From Mucilaginibacter mali (GTDB taxonomy: Bacteria; Bacteroidota; Bacteroidia; Sphingobacteriales; Sphingobacteriaceae): a DNA stretch of 64,000 nucleotides. The stretch lies in NCBI RefSeq assembly GCF_013283875.1, contig NZ_CP054139.1, forward strand, positions 2,108,001 through 2,172,000, in the 5' to 3' direction. Positions 52,348-60,090 of the stretch are shown one piece after another (within the stretch, counting starts at the first letter, position 1; each line of letters begins with the position of its first letter). The translations under genes and the position numbers were made by a program. A model generated the notes under the pieces. The model made no database searches. It was not told where the DNA came from and worked only from the letters and a program-made list of their open reading frames with translations.

Positions 52348-55239
52348 TTAATTGGTTACCTCCAGCAGGAAGTTATACAGATTAACTTCGGTAGATAATT
52401 GTAGCTTTTTACGCACCCTGTACCTGCTGATCTCCACGCCTTTGAGCGATATATTAAGTAACTGGGCAATTTCCTTTGACGTAAGGTTTAATCGCAGGTA
52501 GGCGCACAGTTTCAGGTCGGTGGGACTTAAAGACGGGTACTTCGCTTTCATTACCGAAAGGAAGTTGTTATGTACCTGGTCAAAGTAAATGGCGAAGTTG
52601 TTCCAGTCATCGTCCTTTTTATCAATATCGCTCAAAAGTTTAAATACACTCCTAAACTCGTGCGCCAGCGAAGGCATATTCTGCTTTTTGATCAGGCTTG
52701 TTAATTCCTCCCTGATATTCAGCATAGTGCGGCCACGATCTACCAGATGCATGGTAATCGTAGCCAACTCCTTGTTCTTGTAGTTCAGTTCAGTTTCCAG
52801 CTTATCATTCTTCAGCGTCATAATTTCCTTGTCGTTCCTGTCCAGTTCAAGGCTGTGCAGATAACTCTGGCGTTGCTGCTCTTTCTCATGTATAGCCCTA
52901 TGGTGATCAATGCGCCGGCGCAGGTATTGGATCACCGCGTAAACGCCGAATATTAACAGCAATAAGTAAAACATCCAGGCCCAAACCGTTTGATACCAGG
53001 CCGGTTGAACGATAAAAGTATAGTTGACCGCCTGCGATGCCGCCCCTAAATTATTGCGTGCCTTTACCGAAAAGGTATACCTACCGTAGGGAAGGTTAGT
53101 ATAATCCTTCTCCGTTTTAGCCGACCATACCGACCAATCCTTATCAAAACCAATCAACTTGTGACTAAACTCCTGGTTGCTTTTTTGCGCATACAGCGTT
53201 GTAGAATATTCAAAATGGAATGAATCCCAATGATTGGATAATTCGGGTATTGCCTGTTTACCGGGGCCGAAATATCCGCCAAAGATCAAACTGTCCTTTT
53301 CGGCAATGGCTTTTACTGTGGTAAGCAGTACGTTGAATTTGGTGCCGGTACTGGCGTATTGCCTGTAGTTTAAATGAAAGATGCCGTTGTTCGACCCGAT
53401 AAGTACGTTTTCGGCATTGTAGGGGTAAATATATTCCCAACCCTTAACGGTTTGCCCCGCCAGTTCAGAAAAATAGGTGACCGTATAATTATTCTTCCCC
53501 GATGGTTTATGAAAGTCGATCACCCCGACGCGTTGATTACTAATAAACCAAATGTTATGCTGAGCATCTTCGGTAAGATATTCTACCGACGCGTTGTCAA
53601 ATACATGCTGGTAAAATGCGGAGGTTACAAAGCGATTATTATCCTTATCGTATTCATAAACGCCTTTTTGTGTAGCCGCAACCAGTTTATCCTTAATAAA
53701 ATAAACCCGGTTGTTGAGGATTGACGGCAGCCCATTCTTTTCGGTATAAGTGGTATTGCGGATAATCCGCTTCCTGTCGGCCGATACCTGTAGCCTGAAA
53801 ATACCACGATAGGGGTGGCTGGCCCAAATTACATTATCTCTGTCAAGCGCGATGTTCGTCAGCGATTCGTAAATGCCGTTAACCATGCCCTGGTTAGTGA
53901 AATTGCCCTCGGCGTATTTCAACAACTGCAAGCCTACATAGGTGCCTACTATCAAATCGCCGGTATTTGGTATAAGCTTGATCTGGCAGGCGCCCTGACC
54001 CGTCGAGATAGATGTTGCCGAATTGTTATTGATAACAAAAGGTCCATCCTGGTGTCCCATCAGCAGGTGGCCATTAATTTCATCTAAACTCCACACCAGC
54101 CCCTTCGTGCCGGGCACTTCCGTAAAAGCGCCGGTGTTGTTGCTGATATTGCTTTGCCGCATATCTAAAGGCACACTGTATAAACCGTTTGACGTACCGA
54201 TATAAAGCCGTTGATTAAAGATGTGAATGGCGTTGCTTTTTAAGGGATTGGTTTTATCTGGATAGATGTGCTTTACCGGCGTATTGTAATTTACCAGGTC
54301 AAGCCCGTTCTCCAGCCCAAGCCATAGGTTGCGGTCCCTGTCAAGCAATACGCTACGGATATTATTGTTTTGCAAACCCTCGCCGCTGGTAAAATGTTCT
54401 GTAAGTTTGCCCTGTCCATTAATAATAAACAAACCCTGGGCAGTTGTACCGATGGCATAGCTATCGTTACCAAGGCTACGGAGGCAATTGACACGTTCCC
54501 TGCTTAAAACAGCGTCGATAGCAGTTGGCTTTTTGATCACCTCATCGCCGGCAATCAAAAAGATGCCATTCTTAACAGAGGCGGCCATTAACGTATCGCC
54601 GTGATAACCGATAATTCCGGCTATATTGATATTCTTCGCCGATAACTGCTTATTGAGTTGCTGCCAACGGCCATTATTAAACCACATTAAACCCATCTCG
54701 CGGTCGTCGGCAAATAGCCGTCCCCCGGCAAGGCTCATCATTCGCCAGCCACCGTAGGTATCGTAGGTCTTCATGCTTTTGTAATCGTACTGAAAAATAC
54801 ACTCCACAGTACGAAAGAAAACCTCGTTTTTGCCGACAATGATGGTCAGGATGTCGGCAAACTGTCGTGCCACCTGCGGCAGCAGGTTTTTAATAGTGTG
54901 GAATTTCAGGATGCCGTTATCATCGGGGAAAAAGTAACCGATCTCGTCCTGTCCGCCCACAAAAATGCGGCCTGCCGGATCGATAGCCAGCGCCCTTACC
55001 GCGCCTTTATTAGGTAAGGGGTAGGTTTTCCAGTAGCTACCATCAAAGGTGAGCAGACCATCCTGGTTACCAAAGTACAGGATGCCGTTCTTATCCTGGT
55101 TGGCATCCCAAATTTGGGTGCTGGCGTTATAATCGGTAGGGGTATAATTTTTTATAGCTGGTATGCCGATGGTGGTTTGGGCCAATGCCATACGCAATAA
55201 GGCCTGGCACACTACAAATGCTATAAGTAACTTCTTCAT
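52348..55239 (-). CDS. Membrane one-component regulator: Reg_prop propeller, Y_Y_Y, LuxR-type HTH
   Basis: A 963-residue inner-membrane regulator. After a signal (ending MALAQ) come periplasmic Reg_prop propeller blades (DANQDKNGILYFGNQDGLLTF and repeats over about residues 40-660). A Y_Y_Y domain follows (about 680-740, DYTNLPYGRYTFSVKARN), then one membrane helix (about 750-772), a cytoplasmic coiled coil (about 775-850) and a C-terminal LuxR-type HTH (about 900-963, LSPTDLKLCAYLRLNLTSKEIAQLLNIS). It lacks kinase, phosphoacceptor and receiver domains, so it differs from hybrid two-component systems and probably passes the signal straight to DNA. It is flanked by the GTAGTG repeats and is the likely regulator of the locus. 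Confidence 0.93.
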   Translation of the reverse strand: MKKLLIAFVVCQALLRMALAQTTIGIPAIKNYTPTDYNASTQIWDANQDKNGILYFGNQDGLLTFDGSYWKTYPLPNKGAVRALAIDPAGRIFVGGQDEIGYFFPDDNGILKFHTIKNLLPQVARQFADILTIIVGKNEVFFRTVECIFQYDYKSMKTYDTYGGWRMMSLAGGRLFADDREMGLMWFNNGRWQQLNKQLSAKNINIAGIIGYHGDTLMAASVKNGIFLIAGDEVIKKPTAIDAVLSRERVNCLRSLGNDSYAIGTTAQGLFIINGQGKLTEHFTSGEGLQNNNIRSVLLDRDRNLWLGLENGLDLVNYNTPVKHIYPDKTNPLKSNAIHIFNQRLYIGTSNGLYSVPLDMRQSNISNNTGAFTEVPGTKGLVWSLDEINGHLLMGHQDGPFVINNNSATSISTGQGACQIKLIPNTGDLIVGTYVGLQLLKYAEGNFTNQGMVNGIYESLTNIALDRDNVIWASHPYRGIFRLQVSADRKRIIRNTTYTEKNGLPSILNNRVYFIKDKLVAATQKGVYEYDKDNNRFVTSAFYQHVFDNASVEYLTEDAQHNIWFISNQRVGVIDFHKPSGKNNYTVTYFSELAGQTVKGWEYIYPYNAENVLIGSNNGIFHLNYRQYASTGTKFNVLLTTVKAIAEKDSLIFGGYFGPGKQAIPELSNHWDSFHFEYSTTLYAQKSNQEFSHKLIGFDKDWSVWSAKTEKDYTNLPYGRYTFSVKARNNLGAASQAVNYTFIVQPAWYQTVWAWMFYLLLLIFGVYAVIQYLRRRIDHHRAIHEKEQQRQSYLHSLELDRNDKEIMTLKNDKLETELNYKNKELATITMHLVDRGRTMLNIREELTSLIKKQNMPSLAHEFRSVFKLLSDIDKKDDDWNNFAIYFDQVHNNFLSVMKAKYPSLSPTDLKLCAYLRLNLTSKEIAQLLNISLKGVEISRYRVRKKLQLSTEVNLYNFLLEVTN

Positions 55240-55349
55240 TCTGCCGGTAACGCGATTGGGTTTAAAGCAGGAAAGTTAATAATGATTTTACGATGTAGTG
55301 CTAAGCATTAATACACCTGAACATAATTTACGCCTTATTTGATCATTTT

Positions 55350-55387
55350 GTAGGGTTTTGCAAATGGTTTGTAGTGTTGATGTAGTG
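55350..55387 (+). promoter_or_regulatory. GTAGTG-N5-GTAGTG operator candidate upstream of the regulator
   Basis: GTAGGG (55350), GTAGTG (55371) and GTAGTG (55382) are direct repeats spaced 21 and 11 bp, that is two and one helical turns. They lie 111-148 bp upstream of the regulator start, which suggests autoregulation. Confidence 0.55.
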
Positions 55388-55405
55388 TGCCGCTAACAGG
55401 GTGCC

Positions 55406-56161
55406 TTATTTGCCGACTGCCCAAAACAAGGCGTTGCGAACCATATTGGTGTAAATCGGATCGCTCAACAGTTCAGTGTAGTGGCCCATGGCAATGTAGA
55501 TGTTACGGGCTTTTACATGCTGGTTTGTCCATACCACCGGGTGGTCACCCATTTTTACCTTGACGGTGGACGGATAGGTGTTTTCGTCGATAGAGGCCAG
55601 CACATGTACATGGCCGCGCGGACTTTTATTGTAAGTGTACCATTGGTCGCGGGTTGCAAAGGAGTAGGGCAGTCCCTGCATGGCCGGGTGCGATGCATCC
55701 TCTACGTTTAGTGTTGCTGTAGCACCGCCGGGAATGTAGTTTTCAAACTGAATATGCCCCATAAACCGCGAATACCAGCGCCACATCGGGTAGCCATCAA
55801 ACACGCCTAACAATGTGGGGTGATGAAAGCCTATCCAGCCACCTTTTCCCTTTTTGATATAATCCTTAAAGGCCTGTTGTGCCTCGTTGCCCCAGGGATA
55901 AGGAGGGTAATCTAACTGGATGAACAATTGGTATTGGCTTAAATAAGCCTTGGTGATGGGTTTGGTATCGGTGATATAATCGATGGTAAAATTGCTGTCG
56001 ATAGCCAATTTATTGAGCCATATTTTGGCCACGGAATCAAATTTAGCATGGCCTCCGCCGGTTTCTGCAATGGCCAGGGCTTTGAAGCGGGGCTTATGTT
56101 GCGCCGTGGCGATGGCGCACAACAAGGCAAAAAATAAGGTGAGTATAGTTAAGGTTCTCAT
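55406..56161 (-). CDS. ThuA-like domain protein (copy 2)
   Basis: A 251-residue exported protein (signal MRTLTILTLFFALLCAIATAQ) with the ThuA-like fold. It has FKALAIAETGGGHAKFDSVAKIW, then QLFIQLDYPPYPW, GGWIGFHHPTLLGVFDGYPMW and the C-terminal DHPVVWTNQHVKARNIYIAMGHYTE. It is clearly related to, but divergent from, copy 1. The elbow again has His instead of a Cys nucleophile (GFHHPT), so classical amidotransferase chemistry is unlikely. A GTAGTG-N5-GTAGGG repeat lies 13-29 bp before its start. Confidence 0.9.
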   Translation of the reverse strand: MRTLTILTLFFALLCAIATAQHKPRFKALAIAETGGGHAKFDSVAKIWLNKLAIDSNFTIDYITDTKPITKAYLSQYQLFIQLDYPPYPWGNEAQQAFKDYIKKGKGGWIGFHHPTLLGVFDGYPMWRWYSRFMGHIQFENYIPGGATATLNVEDASHPAMQGLPYSFATRDQWYTYNKSPRGHVHVLASIDENTYPSTVKVKMGDHPVVWTNQHVKARNIYIAMGHYTELLSDPIYTNMVRNALFWAVGK

Positions 56162-56173
56162 TAAAAAATATAG

Positions 56174-56190
56174 GTAGTGGTAAAGTAGGG
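56174..56190 (+). promoter_or_regulatory. GTAGTG-N5-GTAGGG operator candidate upstream of ThuA copy 2
   Basis: GTAGTG-GTAAA-GTAGGG lies 13 bp before the ThuA start, with the same 11-bp repeat spacing as near the regulator. The position close to the start codon would suit a repressor or a site inside the leader. Confidence 0.5.
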
Positions 56191-56345
56191 CGATGTAAAA
56201 AGATGTTTATCAAAGGGGATGATCATATTTGGATCAGTAAAATTTTTCGGCCCGTACATCTTCTTTTCATATACTGTATGGCCTAAATTTTGGTTTATTA
56301 TAAATTGGTAGCCGGGGAGTGTAATAACTCTCCGGCTTTTTTGTG

Positions 56346-57521
56346 TCAGATCTTCAGTCGCAAATGGCGCTTCTCCATTAAGCCAACTAACCAGATGATG
56401 ATGAGCGATGTAACTGCCGAGCGTAATAACCCTAATCCGCCGGTATTAATGAAGTGAGCATACCTGATATGGCATAACTTAAAAATGAAGTATTGCAGAT
56501 ACGGGATCAGGTAGCAGGTAAGCGTATTTGTACCCGCCGGACTAATAAATTTAAACCAATCTTTTTTGCCCTTGATATCTACCACGTAGACCAGCACTGC
56601 GAAGCTTAGGATAGTGATGCCGCTGCAAATAAGCACCCATGATGGTGTGGAATGAATTTTAGAGATACCACCCGTGTAAGGCCGTATAATAAACCCGGAA
56701 ACAAGCGCAATCACACCCGAAATATACAAGAACCACCATACACGGTTTGTTTGGCCGTGTTCCAGCAGCATCCCGAAAACTTCGGTAACCACCACGCCAC
56801 CCATTACCAATGCCGCCGCCGATGCATCGCCAATAACCGGGAACCAGCCATGCATAATATGAGCATGCAGTGCGATATTTATACCCAATAAAGCGGCAAA
56901 AACGATGATCAAAACCACAATCCGGCCTTTTGATAACAGGTAAACCAGCGCGCAAACTAAATAGGCCCAGCCGATAATGCCTAAGATACCCCACCACGAG
57001 GCTTCCATGCCGTGTAGGTCGTCGCCCTCGCCGCCTTTGAAAATGACAGCGAGAAAGATCAGCGTAGCGATACCTGTGCCAACAAGCGTATATTGCTTGG
57101 CCTTACTTAAAGTTTCGGGATAATCCAGCCAGATCATGAAAAAGGCCAGGTTAGAAAGGATGGCCCAAACCGGCTTCGACATGATGGCGGCCCGGCTGTT
57201 ATAATCATCAAGATTTACGTGGAAGAAGCCCATGATGAGCAGCGCCGCGCCACGGGTAAGGATGTAGATCAGGATGCTAAAAAACGATTTGCCGCTTTTT
57301 ATTCTGTTTTTAATAGCGAATGGCAGCGACAAGCCTACGATAAACAGGAACGCCGGGAAGATGATATCGGCAAAACCAAGCGCGTCCGGATAGTTATCAG
57401 CGTGCCCGATCCAGCCCGGGATGTTTCGGATACCGTCCGCATCATTGACAAATATCATCAACATCATGGTGATAGCACGCAGCACATCGATAGATAGCAG
57501 TCTTTTAGGTAATTGCCGCAT
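56346..57521 (-). CDS. DUF5009/HGSNAT-like membrane acyltransferase
   Basis: A 391-residue inner-membrane protein with about ten to eleven hydrophobic helices. The start LLSIDVLRAITMMLMIFVND is the signature of the heparan-alpha-glucosaminide N-acetyltransferase-like family (DUF1624/DUF5009), followed by FADIIFPAFLFIVGLSLPFAI. Members are thought to transfer acyl groups to sugars across the membrane. Such genes are frequent in polysaccharide loci. It is divergent from the pectate lyase gene and upstream of ThuA copy 2 on the same strand. Confidence 0.88.
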   Translation of the reverse strand: MRQLPKRLLSIDVLRAITMMLMIFVNDADGIRNIPGWIGHADNYPDALGFADIIFPAFLFIVGLSLPFAIKNRIKSGKSFFSILIYILTRGAALLIMGFFHVNLDDYNSRAAIMSKPVWAILSNLAFFMIWLDYPETLSKAKQYTLVGTGIATLIFLAVIFKGGEGDDLHGMEASWWGILGIIGWAYLVCALVYLLSKGRIVVLIIVFAALLGINIALHAHIMHGWFPVIGDASAAALVMGGVVVTEVFGMLLEHGQTNRVWWFLYISGVIALVSGFIIRPYTGGISKIHSTPSWVLICSGITILSFAVLVYVVDIKGKKDWFKFISPAGTNTLTCYLIPYLQYFIFKLCHIRYAHFINTGGLGLLRSAVTSLIIIWLVGLMEKRHLRLKI

Positions 57522-57588
57522 GGTGAGCAGGTTTAATTGTTTGGCTGCAAATCTATTGGGATAGGTGTAAGCTGTGATATTTACCGTT

Positions 57589-57605
57589 CCCTACATCGCC
57601 ACTAC
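57589..57605 (-). promoter_or_regulatory. GTAGTG-N5-GTAGGG operator candidate between acyltransferase and pectate lyase
   Basis: On the minus strand it reads GTAGTG-GCGAT-GTAGGG, with 11-bp spacing. It lies in the 201-bp divergent gap, 68 bp upstream of the acyltransferase gene and 118 bp upstream of the lyase gene. A TAATTTTG match at 57714-57721 is so close to the lyase ATG that it may be chance. Confidence 0.5.
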
Positions 57606-57722
57606 CTTGCCTGATTTGTTTTCTGATCATTGGATGAATAGTCGCCAAATTGTTACCACTGAAATCGATTGTTTAATAGCTAATCCATTAAATTTACCAA
57701 ATTGTTATAACCTTAATTTTGT

Positions 57723-58940
57723 ATGAAATACCTTAAATACCCCTCTGGTAGTAGTGCTTTTGTAGTTGTTGCAATAATTGTCATTACTACATGTTTTGTT
57801 TCCTTAACCTACGCGCAGGACGTTGCGGCCAATTATAAATATACCCGTGTAGATCCGGCGCCATTTGCCGATAATGCCGGGCACTGGTATGCCATATTCG
57901 ATAAGAATAACATGATCAACGCGCGCCCGGGACGACCTAAGTACGACCCGACCGAGATCACCAGGATTGCCGATAATATACTGCTGTTTCAAAAAAGCAA
58001 CGGCGGCTGGCCGAAGAACTACGATATCTTCGCTGTACTGACCGATGATCAAAAGGATAGCGTATCTGCTGCCCGTAACGAGTTACACACCACCTACGAT
58101 AACGGCAGCACTTATACCCAAATAGCCGTATTGGCCAGCGTGTACACCGTAACCAAGGTAGAGAAGTACAAAACAGCGGCTTTGAAGGGTTTCGATTTTA
58201 TCCTGAAATCACAATACAAAAATGGTGGCTGGCCACAATATTACCCGCTGGAAAATAATTATAGCCGTTGTATCACCTTTAATGACGGCGTTTTTGAGGG
58301 CATCGTGGAGTTGTTAAAGGATGTGCAGGATAATGAACCGCAGTACGCTTTTATCGATGCTAAAACCCGGGCAAAATTGGCCGAAGCATATGATAAAGGG
58401 ATTCAATGTGTTTTAAAAGCACAGATAGTGGATAACGGCAAGCCCACCGCCTGGTGCCAGCAGCATGATGAAGTTAGCCTGCAACCCGCCTGGGCCCGCA
58501 AGTTTGAACCGCCAAGCATTTGCAATAAGGAAAGCGCCGACCTGGTGCTGTTCCTGATGAATATTGACCATCCGAAAAAGGAGGTAGTGGACGCCATACA
58601 AAACGCGGTAGCCTGGTTTAACGAATCGAAGATCTTGAATACAAGGGTGAATACCATCGCTGCCCCCCGGATGGTTACACCATTCCGCGTATCTGTAAGC
58701 GACAGGGTAGTGGTGACCGATAACACTGCACCTCCAATATGGACACGCTATTATGAGTTAAAAACGCATCGCCCATTGTTTTGTAATCGCGACAGCAAGG
58801 TGGTGTATTCGCTTGCCGAAGTTGATCGTGAGCGCAGGGATGGCTATGGCTGGTATACCTATTCGCCGCAACAGGTGCTGAATAAATACCCGCAATGGCA
58901 ACAGAAGTGGGCTGCCGGGGTGGATGTGTTGAAGAAGTAA
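57723..58940 (+). CDS. PL10-type pectate lyase
   Basis: A 405-residue exported polysaccharide lyase (hydrophobic signal ending LTYAQD) cleaving polygalacturonate by beta-elimination. Family motifs are LLFQKSNGGWPKNYD, the region THTTYDNGSTYTQ-like DNGST, YKNGGWPQYYPLENNYSRCITFNDG and WCQQHDEVSLQPAWARKFEPPS (about 245-266). The C-terminal IWTRYYELKTHRPLFCNRDSKVVYSLAEVDRERRDGYGWY follows in pieces typical of PL10. The unsaturated ends it creates are what a GH88 enzyme removes, which ties it to the operon at 35 kb. A further GTAGTG-N5-GTAGTT (57751-57767) lies inside its signal-peptide codons. Confidence 0.92.
   Translation: MKYLKYPSGSSAFVVVAIIVITTCFVSLTYAQDVAANYKYTRVDPAPFADNAGHWYAIFDKNNMINARPGRPKYDPTEITRIADNILLFQKSNGGWPKNYDIFAVLTDDQKDSVSAARNELHTTYDNGSTYTQIAVLASVYTVTKVEKYKTAALKGFDFILKSQYKNGGWPQYYPLENNYSRCITFNDGVFEGIVELLKDVQDNEPQYAFIDAKTRAKLAEAYDKGIQCVLKAQIVDNGKPTAWCQQHDEVSLQPAWARKFEPPSICNKESADLVLFLMNIDHPKKEVVDAIQNAVAWFNESKILNTRVNTIAAPRMVTPFRVSVSDRVVVTDNTAPPIWTRYYELKTHRPLFCNRDSKVVYSLAEVDRERRDGYGWYTYSPQQVLNKYPQWQQKWAAGVDVLKK
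57751..57767 (+). promoter_or_regulatory. GTAGTG-N5-GTAGTT repeat inside the pectate lyase 5' end
   Basis: GTAGTG-CTTTT-GTAGTT has the same 11-bp spacing as the three intergenic sites. It lies within codons 10-15 of the lyase gene. A CTAC half-site follows at 57787. Confidence 0.4.
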
Positions 58941-58989
58941 CTCGAGTGTTGTTGGGTTGAAGTTGAGCTTGAACCCCAATTAGCGCTTT

Positions 58990-59115
58990 TTACAAAATCA
59001 ACCCGCTATTCTAACGCGAGCGAAGAACTGCCTCTTGAATGAAACGAAAAATCCCGGGCTATGCATTACCGCTTTGCTAATCGGGGATGTTTCGCTATGC
59101 TCAACATGACGGAGT
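58990..59115. repeat. Dispersed-type intergenic repeat
   Basis: The segment around CGAGCGAAGAACTGCC, ATCCCGGGCTATGC, GCTAATCGGGGAT and GTTTCGCTATGCTC can form an imperfect stem (ATCCC..GGGAT) with GCTATGC in repeated positions. The inverse of its 3' end, CATGTTGAGCATAGCGAAAC, resembles a word that I recall as common in Bacteroidota intergenic DNA. The 270-bp gap otherwise holds the tetR promoter region. Confidence 0.4.
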
Positions 59116-59178
59116 TAATTGATTAAGCGCTGACGCGAATAATAGCCAGGAATTTTTTTATAAAAATACTCTATAACT

Positions 59179-59195
59179 AAATGAACATTCATTTA
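59179..59195. promoter_or_regulatory. TetR operator candidate 1
   Basis: AATGAACATTCATT (59180-59193) is a near-palindrome with AATGA/TCATT arms, inside AAATGAACATTCATTTA. It overlaps the upstream edge of the TATATTTG box of tetR. A close copy lies at 59825-59841. This fits autorepression by the adjacent TetR protein. Confidence 0.6.
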
Positions 59196-59201
59196 TATTT
59201 G
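59194..59201 (+). promoter_or_regulatory. -7 box of tetR
   Basis: TATATTTG matches TAnnTTTG and lies 9 bp before the tetR ATG. It overlaps the end of the operator candidate. Confidence 0.5.
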
Positions 59202-59210
59202 TAACGAAAT

Positions 59211-59801
59211 ATGCGTACAAGAGATACAGAAAAGGAAGAACTGGTAAAGGAAAAGGCCATTGAGTGCATTGTAAAAGATGGGCTGGAGGGCTTTAGTATG
59301 AATAAACTGGCCCGGATGTGTGGGATATCGGTAGCCACTTTGTACATCTATTACAAGGATAAGGATGACCTTATACTGAAAATAGCCCTGGAAGAAGGCG
59401 ACAGAATGGGGGATGCCATGATCCGCGACCTGGATCCGGAACTCTCGTTTGAAGAGGGCTTGCGTATACAATGGCGCAACCGTTACGAGCACATGATGGC
59501 GCGCCCCAACATGAGCACGTTTTTTGACCAGGTGCGCTCATCAAGTTACCAGGAAAAATTTGTTGAGCAGTTTTTGTCCAAGTTTAAGGTTATCGTTGGT
59601 CAGTTTATGGATAATGCGGTAGCACGCGGCGAGATAAACGAAATGCCTTTCGAGGTCTATTGGTCGGTGGCTTTTGCGCCATTGTACGCATTGATACGCT
59701 TTCACATGGAGGGGCAAAGCATTGGCGGAAAACCATTTACTATGACCGACGATATACTTTGGCAAACTTTCGATCTGGTTGTTAAAGGCTTAAAGAATTA
59801 A
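59211..59801 (+). CDS. TetR-family transcriptional repressor
   Basis: A 196-residue regulator. The N-terminal HTH lies at about residues 12-58 (KEKAIECIVKDGLEGFSMNK, then ARMCGISVATLYIYYKDKDDLILK) and the rest is an all-helical ligand-binding domain. It is the first gene before a small HMA-like gene and an MFS exporter, the classic layout of a drug-responsive efflux operon. Matching near-palindromes before this gene and before the next one are its probable operators. The ligand is unknown. Confidence 0.93.
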   Translation: MRTRDTEKEELVKEKAIECIVKDGLEGFSMNKLARMCGISVATLYIYYKDKDDLILKIALEEGDRMGDAMIRDLDPELSFEEGLRIQWRNRYEHMMARPNMSTFFDQVRSSSYQEKFVEQFLSKFKVIVGQFMDNAVARGEINEMPFEVYWSVAFAPLYALIRFHMEGQSIGGKPFTMTDDILWQTFDLVVKGLKN

Positions 59802-59824
59802 CAATTTTTTTATGCCTGATTAAT

Positions 59825-59841
59825 GAATGAACATTTATTTA
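59825..59841. promoter_or_regulatory. TetR operator candidate 2
   Basis: GAATGAACATTTATTTA matches the site at 59179-59195 in 14 of 17 positions. It lies 9 bp before the ATG at 59850. An in-frame ATG at 59823 would place the operator inside the coding sequence, so 59850 is preferred as start. Confidence 0.55.
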
Positions 59842-59849
59842 CTAATTGT

Positions 59850-60074
59850 ATGGAAAACTTTGATCACATACACATATTCAAGACCAACATTTGCACCGAT
59901 GTTGACAGGCAAACCATCCATGAGTTGCTGGACGGCGATGTTGCCATAGAAGGGTGGACCCTCGACACCGAAGACGAGGACAAGGTGCTGCGCGTGGTGA
60001 GTTGCACACTGCAGCAACAACAAATTATCGACCGTATCAATTCTAAGGGCTATATCTGCTGTGAATTGATCTAA
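59850..60074 (+). CDS. Small HMA-like protein lacking the CxxC motif
   Basis: A 74-residue protein with the beta-alpha-beta-beta-alpha-beta pattern of heavy-metal-associated domains (HIHIFKTNICTDVDRQTIHELLDGDVAIEGWTLD, listed as about residues 5-38, then DKVLRVVSC.., IIDRINSKGYICCEL). The metal-binding CxxC of the first loop is missing (NICTDVD), so copper-chaperone activity is doubtful. Such CxxC-less versions occur beside MFS and TetR genes in Bacteroidota. The start at 59850 is chosen over 59823. It lies 16 bp before the MFS gene. Confidence 0.75.
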   Translation: MENFDHIHIFKTNICTDVDRQTIHELLDGDVAIEGWTLDTEDEDKVLRVVSCTLQQQQIIDRINSKGYICCELI

Positions 60075-60090
60075 AAAAATTAAAACACAA

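Noticed and set aside
55350..57605. The GTAG repeats as a CRISPR-like or mobile repeat
   Set aside because: Only short 6-mers with 5-bp spacers recur at separate loci, with no flanking similarity; an operator fits better.
57714..57721. TAATTTTG as the pectate lyase promoter
   Set aside because: It ends 1 bp before the ATG of a gene with a good signal peptide; transcription would start inside the coding region.
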